NCBI RefSeq assembly: GCF_012932445.1
Contig: NZ_JAAIIJ010000023.1
Span: 1-64,000 of the forward strand
Source of the DNA: Bifidobacterium panos
GTDB taxonomy: Bacteria; Actinomycetota; Actinomycetes; Actinomycetales; Bifidobacteriaceae
Length of the DNA stretch: 64,000 nt
Reading direction: 5' to 3'
A program made the position numbers and the translations under genes. The notes under the pieces are model-generated. The model was not told the DNA's origin, searched no databases, and saw only the letters and a program-made list of their open reading frames with translations. Positions 33,289-42,829 of the stretch are shown here, piece by piece (the stretch's first letter is position 1; each line of letters starts with the position of its first letter).

Positions 33289-33638
33289 GTTCGTCCTGTT
33301 CCTTACATTCGCCTTGCTTGTTGTGCTAGAGCCGACACCTTTCAGCGGGCGGGCAGGAACTTCTGGATGAAAATCGAACGTATTCGCGAATCCCCCATTA
33401 TTTGGGGTTAGATACCCCCAATCGATATGAATAATCGACTGGCTGTTCGGCAAGACTGTGGGGATTCAATCGCGACGACTGGCCGCAAAGAGAAGCGTTC
33501 TATTTCAAGTTATGCGTCACTGACCGCACGCCGAGGCGTCGGTTAGCGACAACAACATGAAATGAACTGCATGACGCCCACCATAGCACTCCCCCTGACA
33601 TCGACGCCGCGCCGTCCGTATGATGAACCGCGGTGGGA
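33289..33638. other. Intergenic region upstream of the transsulfuration genes
   Basis: No gene seen. At 33392-33420 the blocks CCCCCA, TGGGG and CCCCCA follow each other, so the middle block can pair with either neighbour. A TCGAT/ATCGA near-palindrome lies at 33422-33438. The cbs promoter must be in this region, but no clear -35/-10 pair was found. Confidence 0.45.
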
Positions 33639-34409
33639 TTACAGCGAGGCCGCTTCGATAAGGCGACGGGTGTACGCGGATTGGGAGTGGGCGAGCAGAC
33701 GCGCGGTGGGGCCACTCTCTTCCACGCGCCCCTCGTGCAGGACGAGTATGCGGTCGGCGATGTGCCGCACCACGCCCAAATCGTGGGAGACCATGATGAG
33801 CGCCATATCCGGATCCGCGCGGCGGATGGCGGCGAATGCGTCGAGAATCTGCACGCGAACCGCCACGTCGATGGCGCTCAGCGCTTCGTCGGCGAGCACT
33901 ACCTTCGGCTTGGCGACTATCGCGCGCGCGATGGCGACACGCTGCGCCTGGCCGCCGGACAGGTCGATCGGATATCGGCTGCCCAATGTGGCGGAGTCAA
34001 GGCCCACTAGCCCCAACACCTCAGCCACGCGTTGTTTGACGGCGGCGGAAGGCAGTTTTTTGCGCCGCAGTTTCAGCGGTTCGGCGACCGACGACCCCAC
34101 GCGCCAGCGCGGGTCGAGCGAGGAGAACGGGTCTTGGAATACCAGCCCGGACTCCTCGCGCAGCATCCTCAACCCTTGACGGCCTTCGGCAATGTTGTGC
34201 CCACGATATTCGACCACACCCGAATCGGCGGTTTCCAGCCCGAGCAGAATGCGGGTCAGCGTTGTTTTGCCGGAGCCCGAACCGCCGATAACGGCCAGAC
34301 ATTCGCCCGCGCGCACATCCACATCGACGTCGAACAGCACCTGTCTGCGAGCGCCGCGTGCGCCGAACGACTTGTTGATGCCACTGCCTTGAAGCAATAT
34401 CTCAGCCAT
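33639..34409 (-). CDS. Peptide ABC transporter ATP-binding protein (DppF/OppF type)
   Basis: A 256-residue ATPase, the last gene of a five-gene peptide-uptake operon. Walker A is GGSGSGKTT, the signature is LSGGQAQR and Walker B is VVLADEALSAID. Note Ala-Leu-Ser-Ala where most relatives have Pro-Thr/Val-Ser-Ala; the catalytic Glu is intact. The H-loop is VSHD. The start at 34409 overlaps the end of the upstream ATPase gene by 8 bases. Confidence 0.9.
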   Translation of the reverse strand: MAEILLQGSGINKSFGARGARRQVLFDVDVDVRAGECLAVIGGSGSGKTTLTRILLGLETADSGVVEYRGHNIAEGRQGLRMLREESGLVFQDPFSSLDPRWRVGSSVAEPLKLRRKKLPSAAVKQRVAEVLGLVGLDSATLGSRYPIDLSGGQAQRVAIARAIVAKPKVVLADEALSAIDVAVRVQILDAFAAIRRADPDMALIMVSHDLGVVRHIADRILVLHEGRVEESGPTARLLAHSQSAYTRRLIEAASL

Positions 34410-35196
34410 GATGCACCTCCGCCTCCTGACGATGCAACGTGAGCTCGCGGGCGGCTGCGACCAGTTTGCGCGCTTGCTCGGTGTGCGGATGGTCGAGCAG
34501 ATCGGCCGTCGCGCCGCTCTCGACCATCGCGCCGTCTTCGAGCACATAACAGCGTGTGGTGGCGCGTGCCAGCACGGCGAAATCGTGGGTGATGAACAGC
34601 ATGGACGCGCCCGCGTCGTCGACGAGCGAGGTCAGCAAGTCGACGATCTGACGTTGGGTGATGGCGTCAAGCGCCGTGGTCGGCTCGTCGGCGATGATCA
34701 GGCGCGGCGAAGTGATGAGCGCGGTGGCGATGCCGACGCGCTGCGCCTGGCCGCCCGAGAGTTCATGGGGATATTTGCCCAGTGCGCTTTCGGGCAAGCC
34801 GACCTTGCTCAGCATGGTCTTGACGCGCTCCTGCCGCTCTGGGGCCGACAGATCATAATGCAGTCGCAACGGCAACTCGACCTGTTGGGCGACCGTCGTC
34901 ACCGGGTTCAGCGCGGCGGCGGGATTCTGGAACACCATGCCCATATAGCGCCCGCGCAAGTCGGCCATGTCGGTATCGTTTGCGCCGATCAACTGCGCGC
35001 CGCCCGCGCGCACCGAGCCGTCGGCCGAAGCGTTCGCGGGCAATAAGCCCATCAGGGCTTTGGCGATCATCGATTTGCCGGAACCGGAGGAGCCGACCAA
35101 ACCGACCCGCTCGCCGTCAGCGATATCCATATCGATATCATGCACGATGGGCTTGGAACCGATGGTGATATTCAGATTGCGAATCTCAACGCTCAT
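34402..35196 (-). CDS. Peptide ABC transporter ATP-binding protein (DppD/OppD type)
   Basis: A 264-residue ATPase with Walker A GSSGSGKSM, Q-loop FQNPAAALNPV, signature LSGGQAQR, Walker B LIIADEPTTALD and H-loop ITHD. It lacks the C-terminal oligopeptide-transporter extension with cysteines that many OppD/OppF proteins have. It forms a heterodimer with the downstream ATPase and energises the two permeases. GGAGG precedes the ATG, and it overlaps the permease gene by 11 bases. Confidence 0.9.
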   Translation of the reverse strand: MSVEIRNLNITIGSKPIVHDIDMDIADGERVGLVGSSGSGKSMIAKALMGLLPANASADGSVRAGGAQLIGANDTDMADLRGRYMGMVFQNPAAALNPVTTVAQQVELPLRLHYDLSAPERQERVKTMLSKVGLPESALGKYPHELSGGQAQRVGIATALITSPRLIIADEPTTALDAITQRQIVDLLTSLVDDAGASMLFITHDFAVLARATTRCYVLEDGAMVESGATADLLDHPHTEQARKLVAAARELTLHRQEAEVHHG

Positions 35197-36064
35197 CTTG
35201 GCCTCCTCGCAACGCGGGATTGGCGAGCGGGTCGGCGGCATCGCGCAGGGCGTCGCCGAGCAGGTTGAGCGCGACGACGACCGCCGTCACCACCAAGCCG
35301 GGCCACAGCACCGTCAGCGGATAGATGCCGACGAACTTCACCGAAGTGGCCAGCGAATGCCCCCAGCTGGGCACGCCCGCGCCCACGCCGATGCCGAGAT
35401 AAGTCAGCCCGGCTTCAGCCAGAATCGAAGTGCCCGCGCTCATCGACAGCTGCACCACCAGCACCGGCAGGGTGTTCGGCACGATATGCGTCAGGAACAC
35501 GCGCGCGGCCGGCATGCCGGAGTGCAAGGCCGATTGCACATACGCCGAACGTGCGGCGAGCATGGCCGAGGGGCGCAGGATGCGAGCCAGGTTCAGCCCG
35601 TAGGCGAAGCCGCATGCGGCCACAATCACCGCGGCGGACGCGCCGAACGGCACGCAAAGAATCAGCGCCACCAGAACGGTGGGAACGGAAATCAGCGCAT
35701 CGACCAGCACCACCGACACGGCGGACAATGCGCCGTGGCGTGACACCATCGCGGCGACCAGCAGCAACCCGAACGCGGCGGCCACGATTACGCTGAGAGC
35801 GGCGATGATGAGGTTCGTGCGCGAACCGGCCATCAGCCAGCTCAGCACATCGGCACCCACGCCATCGGTGCCCAGCGGGTGCGCGGCGGAAGGCTTGCTC
35901 CAGACATGGAAGCCATCGGTGGCCAGTAGGGAATATGGCGTCCAGACCAGCGACACCAGCGAGACCAGCACCCATAATCCCAGCACGATCAGCGAGTATC
36001 GGCCGCCCGCACGCCGCCACATCGAACGCAATATCACACGTAATGTCACACGCAGCGTCGCCAT
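35186..36064 (-). CDS. Peptide ABC transporter permease (DppC type)
   Basis: A 292-residue membrane protein with an N-terminal helix (about 23-43), a periplasm-like loop with HPLGTDGVGADVLS, and five more helices. This is the DppC/OppC order. The EAA loop appears as HIVPNTLPVLVVQLS after SGMPAARVFLT. It shares one base with the stop of the preceding permease gene (TGATG). Confidence 0.9.
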   Translation of the reverse strand: MATLRVTLRVILRSMWRRAGGRYSLIVLGLWVLVSLVSLVWTPYSLLATDGFHVWSKPSAAHPLGTDGVGADVLSWLMAGSRTNLIIAALSVIVAAAFGLLLVAAMVSRHGALSAVSVVLVDALISVPTVLVALILCVPFGASAAVIVAACGFAYGLNLARILRPSAMLAARSAYVQSALHSGMPAARVFLTHIVPNTLPVLVVQLSMSAGTSILAEAGLTYLGIGVGAGVPSWGHSLATSVKFVGIYPLTVLWPGLVVTAVVVALNLLGDALRDAADPLANPALRGGQDER

Positions 36065-37035
36065 CAGCCCACCTCCCTCGAACGCGCCGTTTTGAAGCGC
36101 GGATCGAGCACGCGGTGCGCCAAATCGACCAGCAACCCCAGCAGCAGGAAGAACGCGGCGAGCAGGAACAGCTCACTTTGCACGGCAAGCAGGTCACGGT
36201 TGCCTACGTCGGTGACGAGCATCGCGCCAAGCCCCGGCAGAGCGAACAGGCTTTCGATCACCATCACGCCGGTGATCATCTGCGCGAACATCAGGCCGAA
36301 CACCGAGACGAGCTGCGGCAGGGCCAGCCGAAGCCCCACGCGCAGCAACGCCTGTACGCGCGTCATGCCGCACGCCATGGCCATATCGACGGCGCTGTTG
36401 GAGGCGGCCTCGCCCAGCGCGGCGCGCGTGTAGCGCATCAGGCCGGCACCGGCTGTCAGGCCCGTCGCCAACGCCGGGAGCACGAGCGCCATCAACGCCT
36501 GCCCCGGGTTCGACCAGCCGTCGGCCGGGAACCCTTGCGAGGGGAACACGCCAAAAAGCCCGACGCCACGCGCGAACAGCAGGATCAGCAACAGCCCGCT
36601 CCACAGCGCCGGAACGGCACCGCCGACAATCGCCACCACATGAAACACCCCGCGCAGGCGCTCGTTGCGGGTCAGCACGGCGGCGCAACCCAGCGGCAGG
36701 CCGATAGCCAGCGCAATCAGCAGACTGAGCACGATCAGCGGGAACGTGACGCCCGCGCGCGTGCCGACCTGCGAGGCCACCGACTTGCCGCCGATGGCCG
36801 AAGTGCCCAAATCACCGTGAAACAGGCCGTCCGCCCAGTCGAGATATTGCGCGGCATACGAGCGATCCAGCCCCATCTGGGCGCGCAGGGAGACAATGCG
36901 CTCCGGCGTGGCGTTCGTGCCGGCCATCACCGCCGCCACGTCACCCGGCAGTACGCGCAGCACGACGAACACCAGCAGGGACAACCCCACCAATGCCGCC
37001 GCAAACAGCGCTAGCCGGCGCACCATGAACCGCAT
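36064..37035 (-). CDS. Peptide ABC transporter permease (DppB type)
   Basis: A 323-residue membrane protein. The first helix (FAAALVGLSLLVFVVLRVLPGD) and the QMGLDRSYAAQYLDWADGLFHGDLGTS block are typical of DppB/OppB permeases. About six helices are visible. It pairs with the next gene product to form the channel. AAGGAG lies five bases before the ATG at 37035. Confidence 0.92.
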   Translation of the reverse strand: MRFMVRRLALFAAALVGLSLLVFVVLRVLPGDVAAVMAGTNATPERIVSLRAQMGLDRSYAAQYLDWADGLFHGDLGTSAIGGKSVASQVGTRAGVTFPLIVLSLLIALAIGLPLGCAAVLTRNERLRGVFHVVAIVGGAVPALWSGLLLILLFARGVGLFGVFPSQGFPADGWSNPGQALMALVLPALATGLTAGAGLMRYTRAALGEAASNSAVDMAMACGMTRVQALLRVGLRLALPQLVSVFGLMFAQMITGVMVIESLFALPGLGAMLVTDVGNRDLLAVQSELFLLAAFFLLLGLLVDLAHRVLDPRFKTARSREVG

Positions 37036-37083
37036 ACCGGCTCCTTTTGCTTGATGTGTTACTTAACGTACTTACTTCGCGTT

Positions 37084-38748
37084 TTACTTCACGTAGGTGA
37101 TCTGCCACAGCGGCAACACAATCTGGCTGAGCTTGTCAGGGAAGCCCTGCACGCCCTTGGCGTAGGAGACGGACGCGCGATAGCTGAACAACCAGTCCGC
37201 GGGCGCGTCCTCGCTGACGAGCTTGGCCGCCTGCTTCAGGTAGTTTTCGCCGGTCGCTTCGTCGGTGGCGGCGAGCGCCTTGGCGTACAGCTCCTGCACT
37301 TCCTTGTTGTCGTAGTGATAGTAGTAGCTGGGCGTGGCCCACTTGTAGAAATCGTGGCTGTCGGCATGATCGACCAGCGACAGCTCATAATCGCCGTTGG
37401 AGTGCACGTCCTTGAGCCAGGTGGAAAACTCCACATAGTTGATCTTCAGGTCGATGCCGATTGCGGCGAGCTGGCTGCGCAACTGATCGCCCAGCTCGGT
37501 GCCGTAGGTGTTGGCGTAGGTGAGGGTGAGCGTGAGCGGATGGTCGGTGGAGTAGCCCGCTGCGGCCATCAGTTGCTTGGCTTTGCTCACATCGTGGGGG
37601 TACAGGCTGGTCAAGTCCTCGTAGCCGGGGTCGACGGACGCGATCGGCCCGCCGAGCGCGGCATCGACGCCACCGCGCGAGGCGATGATTTCCTCGTGGT
37701 TGATGGCGTGACGAATGGCCTGACGCACGCGCTTGTCCGCCAGCTTGTCGTTCGCGCAGTTGAAAACGAGTGTGAATTTGTCGCTGCCCTCGTCCACGAC
37801 TGTCTTGAAATTCGTGGCGTCCAGCGACTTTGCCAGCGTGGCGTTCACCGGCAGGAGCACTTGTATGTCGCCGCTTTTCAGGGCGTTGACGCCGGCGTTG
37901 TCGTCGGGCAGGAAGCGCAGCACCACGCGCTCGGTTTTGGCCTTGTGCTCGCTGCCCCAATAGCTCGGGTTCGCTTTGAGCACCATTTTGTCGGCCGAAT
38001 CGAAGGATTCGACGGTGTACGGCCCCGAGCCGAGGGCTTGGGTTTTCGCGTCGTATTGCGCGTCTTTGTCGAACACCAGGCCGGGGCGGCCCGTCAGATA
38101 CCACAGCAGATTGGAATCGGGGCTGCTCAGCGTGAGCCGCACGGTGTTCGCGTCCACGGCTTCGGCGCGCTCAAGGCTTGCGACTTGGTCGGCATTGTAA
38201 TACTGCTGTTCCTTGAGTTGGTTGATGGACCAGGCCACGTCCTCGGCGTCGAGGTCGTCGCCGTTGGAGAAGCTCATGTGTTCGTTCAGGTGGAACATAT
38301 AGGTCTTGCCGTCGGTGGAAATATCCCAGCTTTTGGCCAGGCCGGGCTGCACCTTGTTGTCGGAGCCGCGCGAGACAAGCCCTTCGTACACATTGCCGAT
38401 CAACACCTGTTCGAGGGCGGTGCCGGACTGTTGGCGGATATCGAGGCTGACCGGCGCAAGTTTGAGGCCGATGGTGAGGGTATCGCTGATGGTGTCGCTC
38501 GCCTCGCCGGTTTGCGAGCCGCTTGTGCTGCCTCGCGCCACACACACGCCCACGACGACGGCGACGGCCGCAATCGCCGCGACAATCACCCATAGCCAAT
38601 ACTTGGGTTTGCCTCTCTTCGGCTGTTTGACGCGAGCGTTCAGACTCTCGTCCGTGCTGGCGGCGTTTTGGGTTGTTTCGGTGCCATTGGCACTGCTCTT
38701 CTCTTCGGTTGCGTCGGCTTCGCCGTACACACCATTATTTTCAGACAT
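37084..38748 (-). CDS. Peptide-binding protein of ABC transporter (SBP_bac_5), membrane-anchored
   Basis: A 554-residue solute-binding protein that starts the peptide operon. It has a 48-residue charged N-terminus, a membrane helix (about 49-71) without a proper lipobox, then the family-5 fold: LEQVLIGNVYEGL, SWDISTDGKTYMFHL, FSNGDDLDAEDVAWSI, LGSGPYTVE, NPSYWG and VRQAIRHAIN. Anchoring by a transmembrane helix instead of a lipid is less common. It should capture oligopeptides (or nickel/other ligands in some relatives). AAGGA precedes the start. Confidence 0.9.
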   Translation of the reverse strand: MSENNGVYGEADATEEKSSANGTETTQNAASTDESLNARVKQPKRGKPKYWLWVIVAAIAAVAVVVGVCVARGSTSGSQTGEASDTISDTLTIGLKLAPVSLDIRQQSGTALEQVLIGNVYEGLVSRGSDNKVQPGLAKSWDISTDGKTYMFHLNEHMSFSNGDDLDAEDVAWSINQLKEQQYYNADQVASLERAEAVDANTVRLTLSSPDSNLLWYLTGRPGLVFDKDAQYDAKTQALGSGPYTVESFDSADKMVLKANPSYWGSEHKAKTERVVLRFLPDDNAGVNALKSGDIQVLLPVNATLAKSLDATNFKTVVDEGSDKFTLVFNCANDKLADKRVRQAIRHAINHEEIIASRGGVDAALGGPIASVDPGYEDLTSLYPHDVSKAKQLMAAAGYSTDHPLTLTLTYANTYGTELGDQLRSQLAAIGIDLKINYVEFSTWLKDVHSNGDYELSLVDHADSHDFYKWATPSYYYHYDNKEVQELYAKALAATDEATGENYLKQAAKLVSEDAPADWLFSYRASVSYAKGVQGFPDKLSQIVLPLWQITYVK

Positions 38749-38908
38749 GGCATGTCCTTCACACAGGCCGCCCGCAGCCGCGCACGACCCTCATGTCAGG
38801 TTAATTATGATTGCATTCGGCTGACCGCCCTAATCGGGTCGATCGCCACGCTCCACTATAACCCCAACACCCGCCGACATCCGTGCCCGAGGCGGCGGGG
38901 CCGGGCTT

Positions 38909-39967
38909 TTAGGACTTGTCGTCGGGCTCGGACTTGCCGGCCTGGGTGGTGTCGTAGCCCTGCTCGTAGCGGGTTTTGCGCCAGTTGCGAATCGAGGCGT
39001 TGGTGCCGCGGTGATGCACGTGGTATTTGCGCGGGGTGCCGCCGAACGGCATTTCCTCGACTTCCTTCGCCACGGCAATCTGATTCACGTTCGACGGGTC
39101 ACCGGCCGCAATGGGTGCCATGGGCTCAAGCTCGGCGGGAGCGTCGGTATGCGCGCGCAGACGCGACGGCAGCCATTCGGCCAAGCGCGACAGCAGCCAG
39201 CAGGCGAAGAAATACACCACGCCAGCCACCAGAAGCGTTTGCAGAATGTTGAAATACATCGAGCCGAGTCGGCGCGACTCCTGCAGCAGATCCGTATACA
39301 TGATAATCGAGCCGAGCGCCGTGTCCTTCAACACCACCACCAGCTGGGTGATGGCGGCCGGCAACATGGCGACGACGGCCTGCGGCACTTCGACTTCAAC
39401 CAGCGACTGCGTCTGCGTCAAGCCCAGTGCCATCGAAGCCTCGCGCTGTCCGTTCGGCAGATTGCCCACGCCGCTTCGCACCAGCTCGGCCACCACCGAA
39501 CCGTTGTAAATCACCAGCGCAAGCACCACGGCCCAATACGAAGGCGACGGCAAGCCGGAAAACGCGAACCAGCGCCAGAAGAAAATCATGAGCAGCAGCA
39601 CCGGCACCGCGCGGGCGAACTCCACAATCGCGCCCGAGATGAGACGGATCGGCGTATTCGGCACCAATCGCCCGATGCCAAACAGCAAACCGAACAGCAC
39701 CGCACCCACCACGGCCACCGCGGAGGCGCGCACCGTGGCGCGTAGACCGGGAAGATAGAAATCCAGCCATGCCTCGCCCTCCAAAGCCGGCTTCCACAGC
39801 TCCCAGCTCAACTGGTTCTCACCTTCGGGCGGGTTGTGCAAACGCATCAACACCAGCACCAGCAACGCGACGAACACGAAGCCGGCGATCCAGTTGACGA
39901 TGCGGATGATTCTGCGCCCCTTGGGGCCCGGCTGGTCGAACAGCACCGCGCTTTCATTGTTTGCCAT
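38909..39967 (-). CDS. gluD: Glutamate-type amino-acid ABC permease
   Basis: A 352-residue permease of the His/Glu/Gln/Arg family. It has a hydrophobic N-terminal helix, then GLRATVRASAVAVVGAVLFG, EFARAVPVLLLMIFFW, and the EAA region NLPNGQREASMALGLTQTQSLVEVEVPQAV. A hydrophilic tail of about 85 residues follows the last helix. It is the fourth gene in a gluABCD-like order, six bases after the preceding permease. The specific substrate is inferred from the operon layout. Confidence 0.88.
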   Translation of the reverse strand: MANNESAVLFDQPGPKGRRIIRIVNWIAGFVFVALLVLVLMRLHNPPEGENQLSWELWKPALEGEAWLDFYLPGLRATVRASAVAVVGAVLFGLLFGIGRLVPNTPIRLISGAIVEFARAVPVLLLMIFFWRWFAFSGLPSPSYWAVVLALVIYNGSVVAELVRSGVGNLPNGQREASMALGLTQTQSLVEVEVPQAVVAMLPAAITQLVVVLKDTALGSIIMYTDLLQESRRLGSMYFNILQTLLVAGVVYFFACWLLSRLAEWLPSRLRAHTDAPAELEPMAPIAAGDPSNVNQIAVAKEVEEMPFGGTPRKYHVHHRGTNASIRNWRKTRYEQGYDTTQAGKSEPDDKS

Positions 39968-39973
39968 CGCCCG

Positions 39974-40651
39974 TCACCTCCTCACCGCGAGCTTGTTGGA
40001 CAGATAAGTGGTCAGCACGCCGATGGGGATGATGAGAATCACATATCCGAACGCGAAAATCAGGAAGATCAGCACGATCAGATCCGCATGGTATTCGATC
40101 ATCTCGCTCATCATCGTCGAAGTTTCGGTGGCCACGGAGGCCGCCGCCGCGACGGTGGAGTTTTTCAGCAACGCGATGAACGTGTTGCCCAAGGGCGCCA
40201 CGGAGCCGCGGAACGCCTGGGGCAGGATGATTTCGGTGGCCGACTGCATGAAGCCCAGCCCGAGAGCTCGCGCCGCCTCGGCTTGGCCCAGCGGCACGGT
40301 GTTGATGCCGGAACGCAGCGATTCGCACACAAACGCCGCCGTATACAGGCTCAGGCCCGTGACGGCCAGCCAGAAGAAGTTCGTGGCGAAGGTGTCGGAA
40401 AAGCCGAGCTTGAGCTGGCCGTAAGCGCCCAGCACCATGAACACCATGATGATGGTCAGCGGCAGGTTCTTGAACAGCTCCACGTAGGCGCCGGCCACGA
40501 AGCGCATCGACGAGATCGGCGAAATGCGCATCATCACGAGCAGCACGCCGAGAATGGTGGAAAACAGCGCCGACCACAGGGTCAGTTCGATGTTCACCAG
40601 GAACGCGCCGAGGATGTTGTATTGGCTGAAGAGCGAAATCAATGACTGCAT
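39974..40651 (-). CDS. gluC: Glutamate-type amino-acid ABC permease
   Basis: A 225-residue permease with FLVNIELTLWSALFSTILGV, ELFKNLPLTIIMVFM and the EAA motif TVPLGQAEAARALGLGFMQSATEIILPQAFRG. Five membrane helices are visible. It partners with the next gene product. The start at 40651 lies 3 bases past the binding-protein stop, with GGGGAG upstream. Confidence 0.9.
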   Translation of the reverse strand: MQSLISLFSQYNILGAFLVNIELTLWSALFSTILGVLLVMMRISPISSMRFVAGAYVELFKNLPLTIIMVFMVLGAYGQLKLGFSDTFATNFFWLAVTGLSLYTAAFVCESLRSGINTVPLGQAEAARALGLGFMQSATEIILPQAFRGSVAPLGNTFIALLKNSTVAAAASVATETSTMMSEMIEYHADLIVLIFLIFAFGYVILIIPIGVLTTYLSNKLAVRR

Positions 40652-40654
40652 GGC

Positions 40655-41470
40655 TCACTCCCCTTCCGTCGGATCCGGCGGATTGCTGTCGGAGTCAGGC
40701 TCGAAGTCAGTGCCTTTGGTGTTTTCCTCAATGGCTTTCTTCCAGGTGCCGTCCGCGATCATGTCTTTGATGGCCGCGTTGATTTTGGCGGCCAGCTCGG
40801 TGTCGCCGTGTTTGATGCCCACGCCGTAGCGCTCCTCGGTGAAGGGCGAGCCCACCACACGCAAACGAGCGCGGGAGGCGGAGGCGAGGCCTGCGAGAAT
40901 GATGTCATCGGTGGTGGCCGCGTCCACGATGCCCGAAAGCAGCGCGGTGGCGCATTCGGCCATGCCGGGCTGTTCCATCAACTGCACTTCCTTGGAGTAT
41001 TTCTCCTTGATCGTCACGGCGGAGGTGGTGCCGGTCATCGAGCACAGGCGCTTGCCGTTGAGATCTTCGGGGCCGTTGATGGACGTCTCGTCCTTGCGCA
41101 CCAGCAGATCCTGGCCGGCCACGAGATAGGGACCTGCGAAGGAGACGACCTTCTTGCGCGAGTCGGTGATCGAATATGAAGCGACGATCATGTCCACATC
41201 GCCGTTCTGCAGCATGGCCTCACGCTGCTTGGAGGGCGCTTCCTTCCAGACGATCCGTTCCTCGGAATAGCCGAGTTTTTTGGCGATATATCGCGCCACA
41301 TCCACATCGAAGCCCTCGTATTTGCCGGACTTCTTGAATCCCAGACCCGGCTGGTCGAACTTGATGCCGATGCGAATCTTGCCCGCCTCGGACGTACCGC
41401 AGCCGGCAAGCGACACCACGCAGACCAACGCGCTCAGCGCGGCAATCACACGTTTTAACGGCTTGTTCAT
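40655..41470 (-). CDS. gluB: Glutamate-type amino-acid-binding lipoprotein
   Basis: A 271-residue binding protein (SBP_bac_3). The signal peptide ends with lipobox LAGC, so it is lipid-anchored. Ligand-fold blocks include GIKFDQPGLGFKKSGKYEGFDVDVARYIAKKLG, WKEAPSKQREAMLQNGDVDMIVASYSIT, RKKVVSFAGPY and YGVGIKHGD. The ATG at 41470 has GGAATG at a suitable distance; the ATG three codons earlier (41479) sits against that sequence and is less likely. Confidence 0.9.
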   Translation of the reverse strand: MNKPLKRVIAALSALVCVVSLAGCGTSEAGKIRIGIKFDQPGLGFKKSGKYEGFDVDVARYIAKKLGYSEERIVWKEAPSKQREAMLQNGDVDMIVASYSITDSRKKVVSFAGPYLVAGQDLLVRKDETSINGPEDLNGKRLCSMTGTTSAVTIKEKYSKEVQLMEQPGMAECATALLSGIVDAATTDDIILAGLASASRARLRVVGSPFTEERYGVGIKHGDTELAAKINAAIKDMIADGTWKKAIEENTKGTDFEPDSDSNPPDPTEGE

Positions 41471-41570
41471 GTGTTTCATTCCAATCAGTATGCGAAAGAG
41501 TATGTGAGAGCACGGGGTGTGCGGGTCAGCGGTCGGTGCTCATGTGGTCATGTGCTCATGTGGCCAGCGG

Positions 41571-42341
41571 TCAGTGCGTGAGGATCTTCGACAGGAAGTC
41601 CTTGGCGCGGTCGGTCTGCGGATTTTCGAAGAACTCGTCCGGAGTGCCTTCTTCGAGAATCTGCCCGTCCGCCATGAACACGATGCGGTTGGCGACTTTG
41701 CGGGCGAAGCCCATCTCGTGCGTGACGCAGATCATGGTCATGTCCTCATGCGCGAGCTCGACCATCACATCGAGCACCTCGTTGACCATCTCGGGGTCGA
41801 GCGCGGAGGTCGGCTCGTCGAACAGCATCACCTTGGGGTGCATGGCGAGGGCGCGCGCGATGGCGACGCGCTGCTGCTGGCCGCCCGAGAGTTGCGACGG
41901 CATCTTGGACGCCTGGGAATCCACGCCCACGCGGGCGAGCAACCCCATGGCGAGGTCTTCGGCGTCCTTCTTGGCCATGTGGCGCACCTTGATGGGGGCC
42001 AGCGTGACGTTCTCAAGAATGGTTTTGTTGGCGAACAGGTTGAACGACTGGAACACCATGCCCACTTCGGCCCTGAGTTTCGCCAGATCCTTGCCTTCCT
42101 GCGGCAGCGGGTGGCCGTCGATGCGGATGTCGCCGGAATCGATGGTTTCCAGCCGGTTGATGGTGCGGCACATGGTGGATTTGCCGGAACCGGAGGGGCC
42201 GATCACCACCAGCACGTCGCCTTTGGCTACTTTCAGGTTGATGTCCTTCAGGACGTGCAGATCGCCGAATCGCTTTTCGACATGGCTCAGCTCGACCAAC
42301 GGCTCGGTTGCGGCCTGGTTCGCGTTCATTACTTCAGACAT
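41571..42341 (-). CDS. gluA: Glutamate-type amino-acid ABC ATP-binding protein
   Basis: A 256-residue ATPase with Walker [11 protein letters not shown]-loop FQSFNLF, signature LSGGQQQR, Walker [13 protein letters not shown] and H-loop [10 protein letters not shown], typical of polar amino-acid importers (GlnQ/GluA). It opens the gluABCD-like cluster; a 100-bp gap to gluB could hold an extra regulatory site. No clear Shine-Dalgarno precedes 42341; an in-frame ATG at 42329 is an alternative. Confidence 0.9.
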   Translation of the reverse strand: MSEVMNANQAATEPLVELSHVEKRFGDLHVLKDINLKVAKGDVLVVIGPSGSGKSTMCRTINRLETIDSGDIRIDGHPLPQEGKDLAKLRAEVGMVFQSFNLFANKTILENVTLAPIKVRHMAKKDAEDLAMGLLARVGVDSQASKMPSQLSGGQQQRVAIARALAMHPKVMLFDEPTSALDPEMVNEVLDVMVELAHEDMTMICVTHEMGFARKVANRIVFMADGQILEEGTPDEFFENPQTDRAKDFLSKILTH

Positions 42342-42502
42342 ACATCGCAGTATATCGAATGTGTGCGAATTGTGACGCTTTCGTCCCCTTCACCCCTACG
42401 AAACCACGCGTCGGGTGCTGTGAGAAGGAACGAGAAACCTTGATGGACCTTAGTACCGCGCCCTCATGGACAGCATCGTGACGAACGGTGTTACCTTGGT
42501 AT

Positions 42503-42530
42503 TTGCATCGTGAGACTTCTGTGTTATATG
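42503..42530 (+). promoter_or_regulatory. Likely promoter of the toxin-antitoxin-like module
   Basis: TTGCAT (42503-42508) and TATATG (42525-42530) are separated by 16 bp and lie 30 bp before the GTG start at 42560. This is read by eye, without support from a palindromic operator. Confidence 0.45.
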
Positions 42531-42559
42531 ATGACAACTACGTTTTCGGGAGGTGCGGA

Positions 42560-42829
42560 GTGGAGATTTACGTGTTGCCCCGAGTGCACGAGCGGCACCC
42601 TGAACTGGACGCGGAGGATGTTCTGACGGCTTTCCGCAGCATCATGATGGACGCTCTCAGGGAGAACGGCACGTGGGTCGCCATCGGCCTCGACGGGCAC
42701 GGCAGGGACGTGGAGATGGTTTACAAGCAGATTGCAGACCGAGTGCTTATCTACCACGCGATGACCCCGCCCACGAAGAAAACCTTGAACGAAATCAACA
42801 GCCTGCACGGTGATGGGAGGAAGCAATGA
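42560..42829 (+). CDS. Putative toxin of a type II toxin-antitoxin module (BrnT-like position)
   Basis: An 89-residue protein with no confident family assignment. Features are HERHPELDAEDVLTAFRSIM near the N-terminus, an alternating strand pattern WVAIGLDGHGRDVEMVY, and VLIYHAMTPPTKKTLNEI at the end. These resemble small BrnT/RelE-like or DUF4258-like toxins in layout (helix, beta sheet, basic C-terminus). The start is GTG at 42560 because GGGAGG lies six bases upstream; a longer frame without an RBS exists. Its stop overlaps the next gene in an ATGA arrangement, and that gene encodes a ribbon-helix-helix protein. Confidence 0.6.
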   Translation: MEIYVLPRVHERHPELDAEDVLTAFRSIMMDALRENGTWVAIGLDGHGRDVEMVYKQIADRVLIYHAMTPPTKKTLNEINSLHGDGRKQ

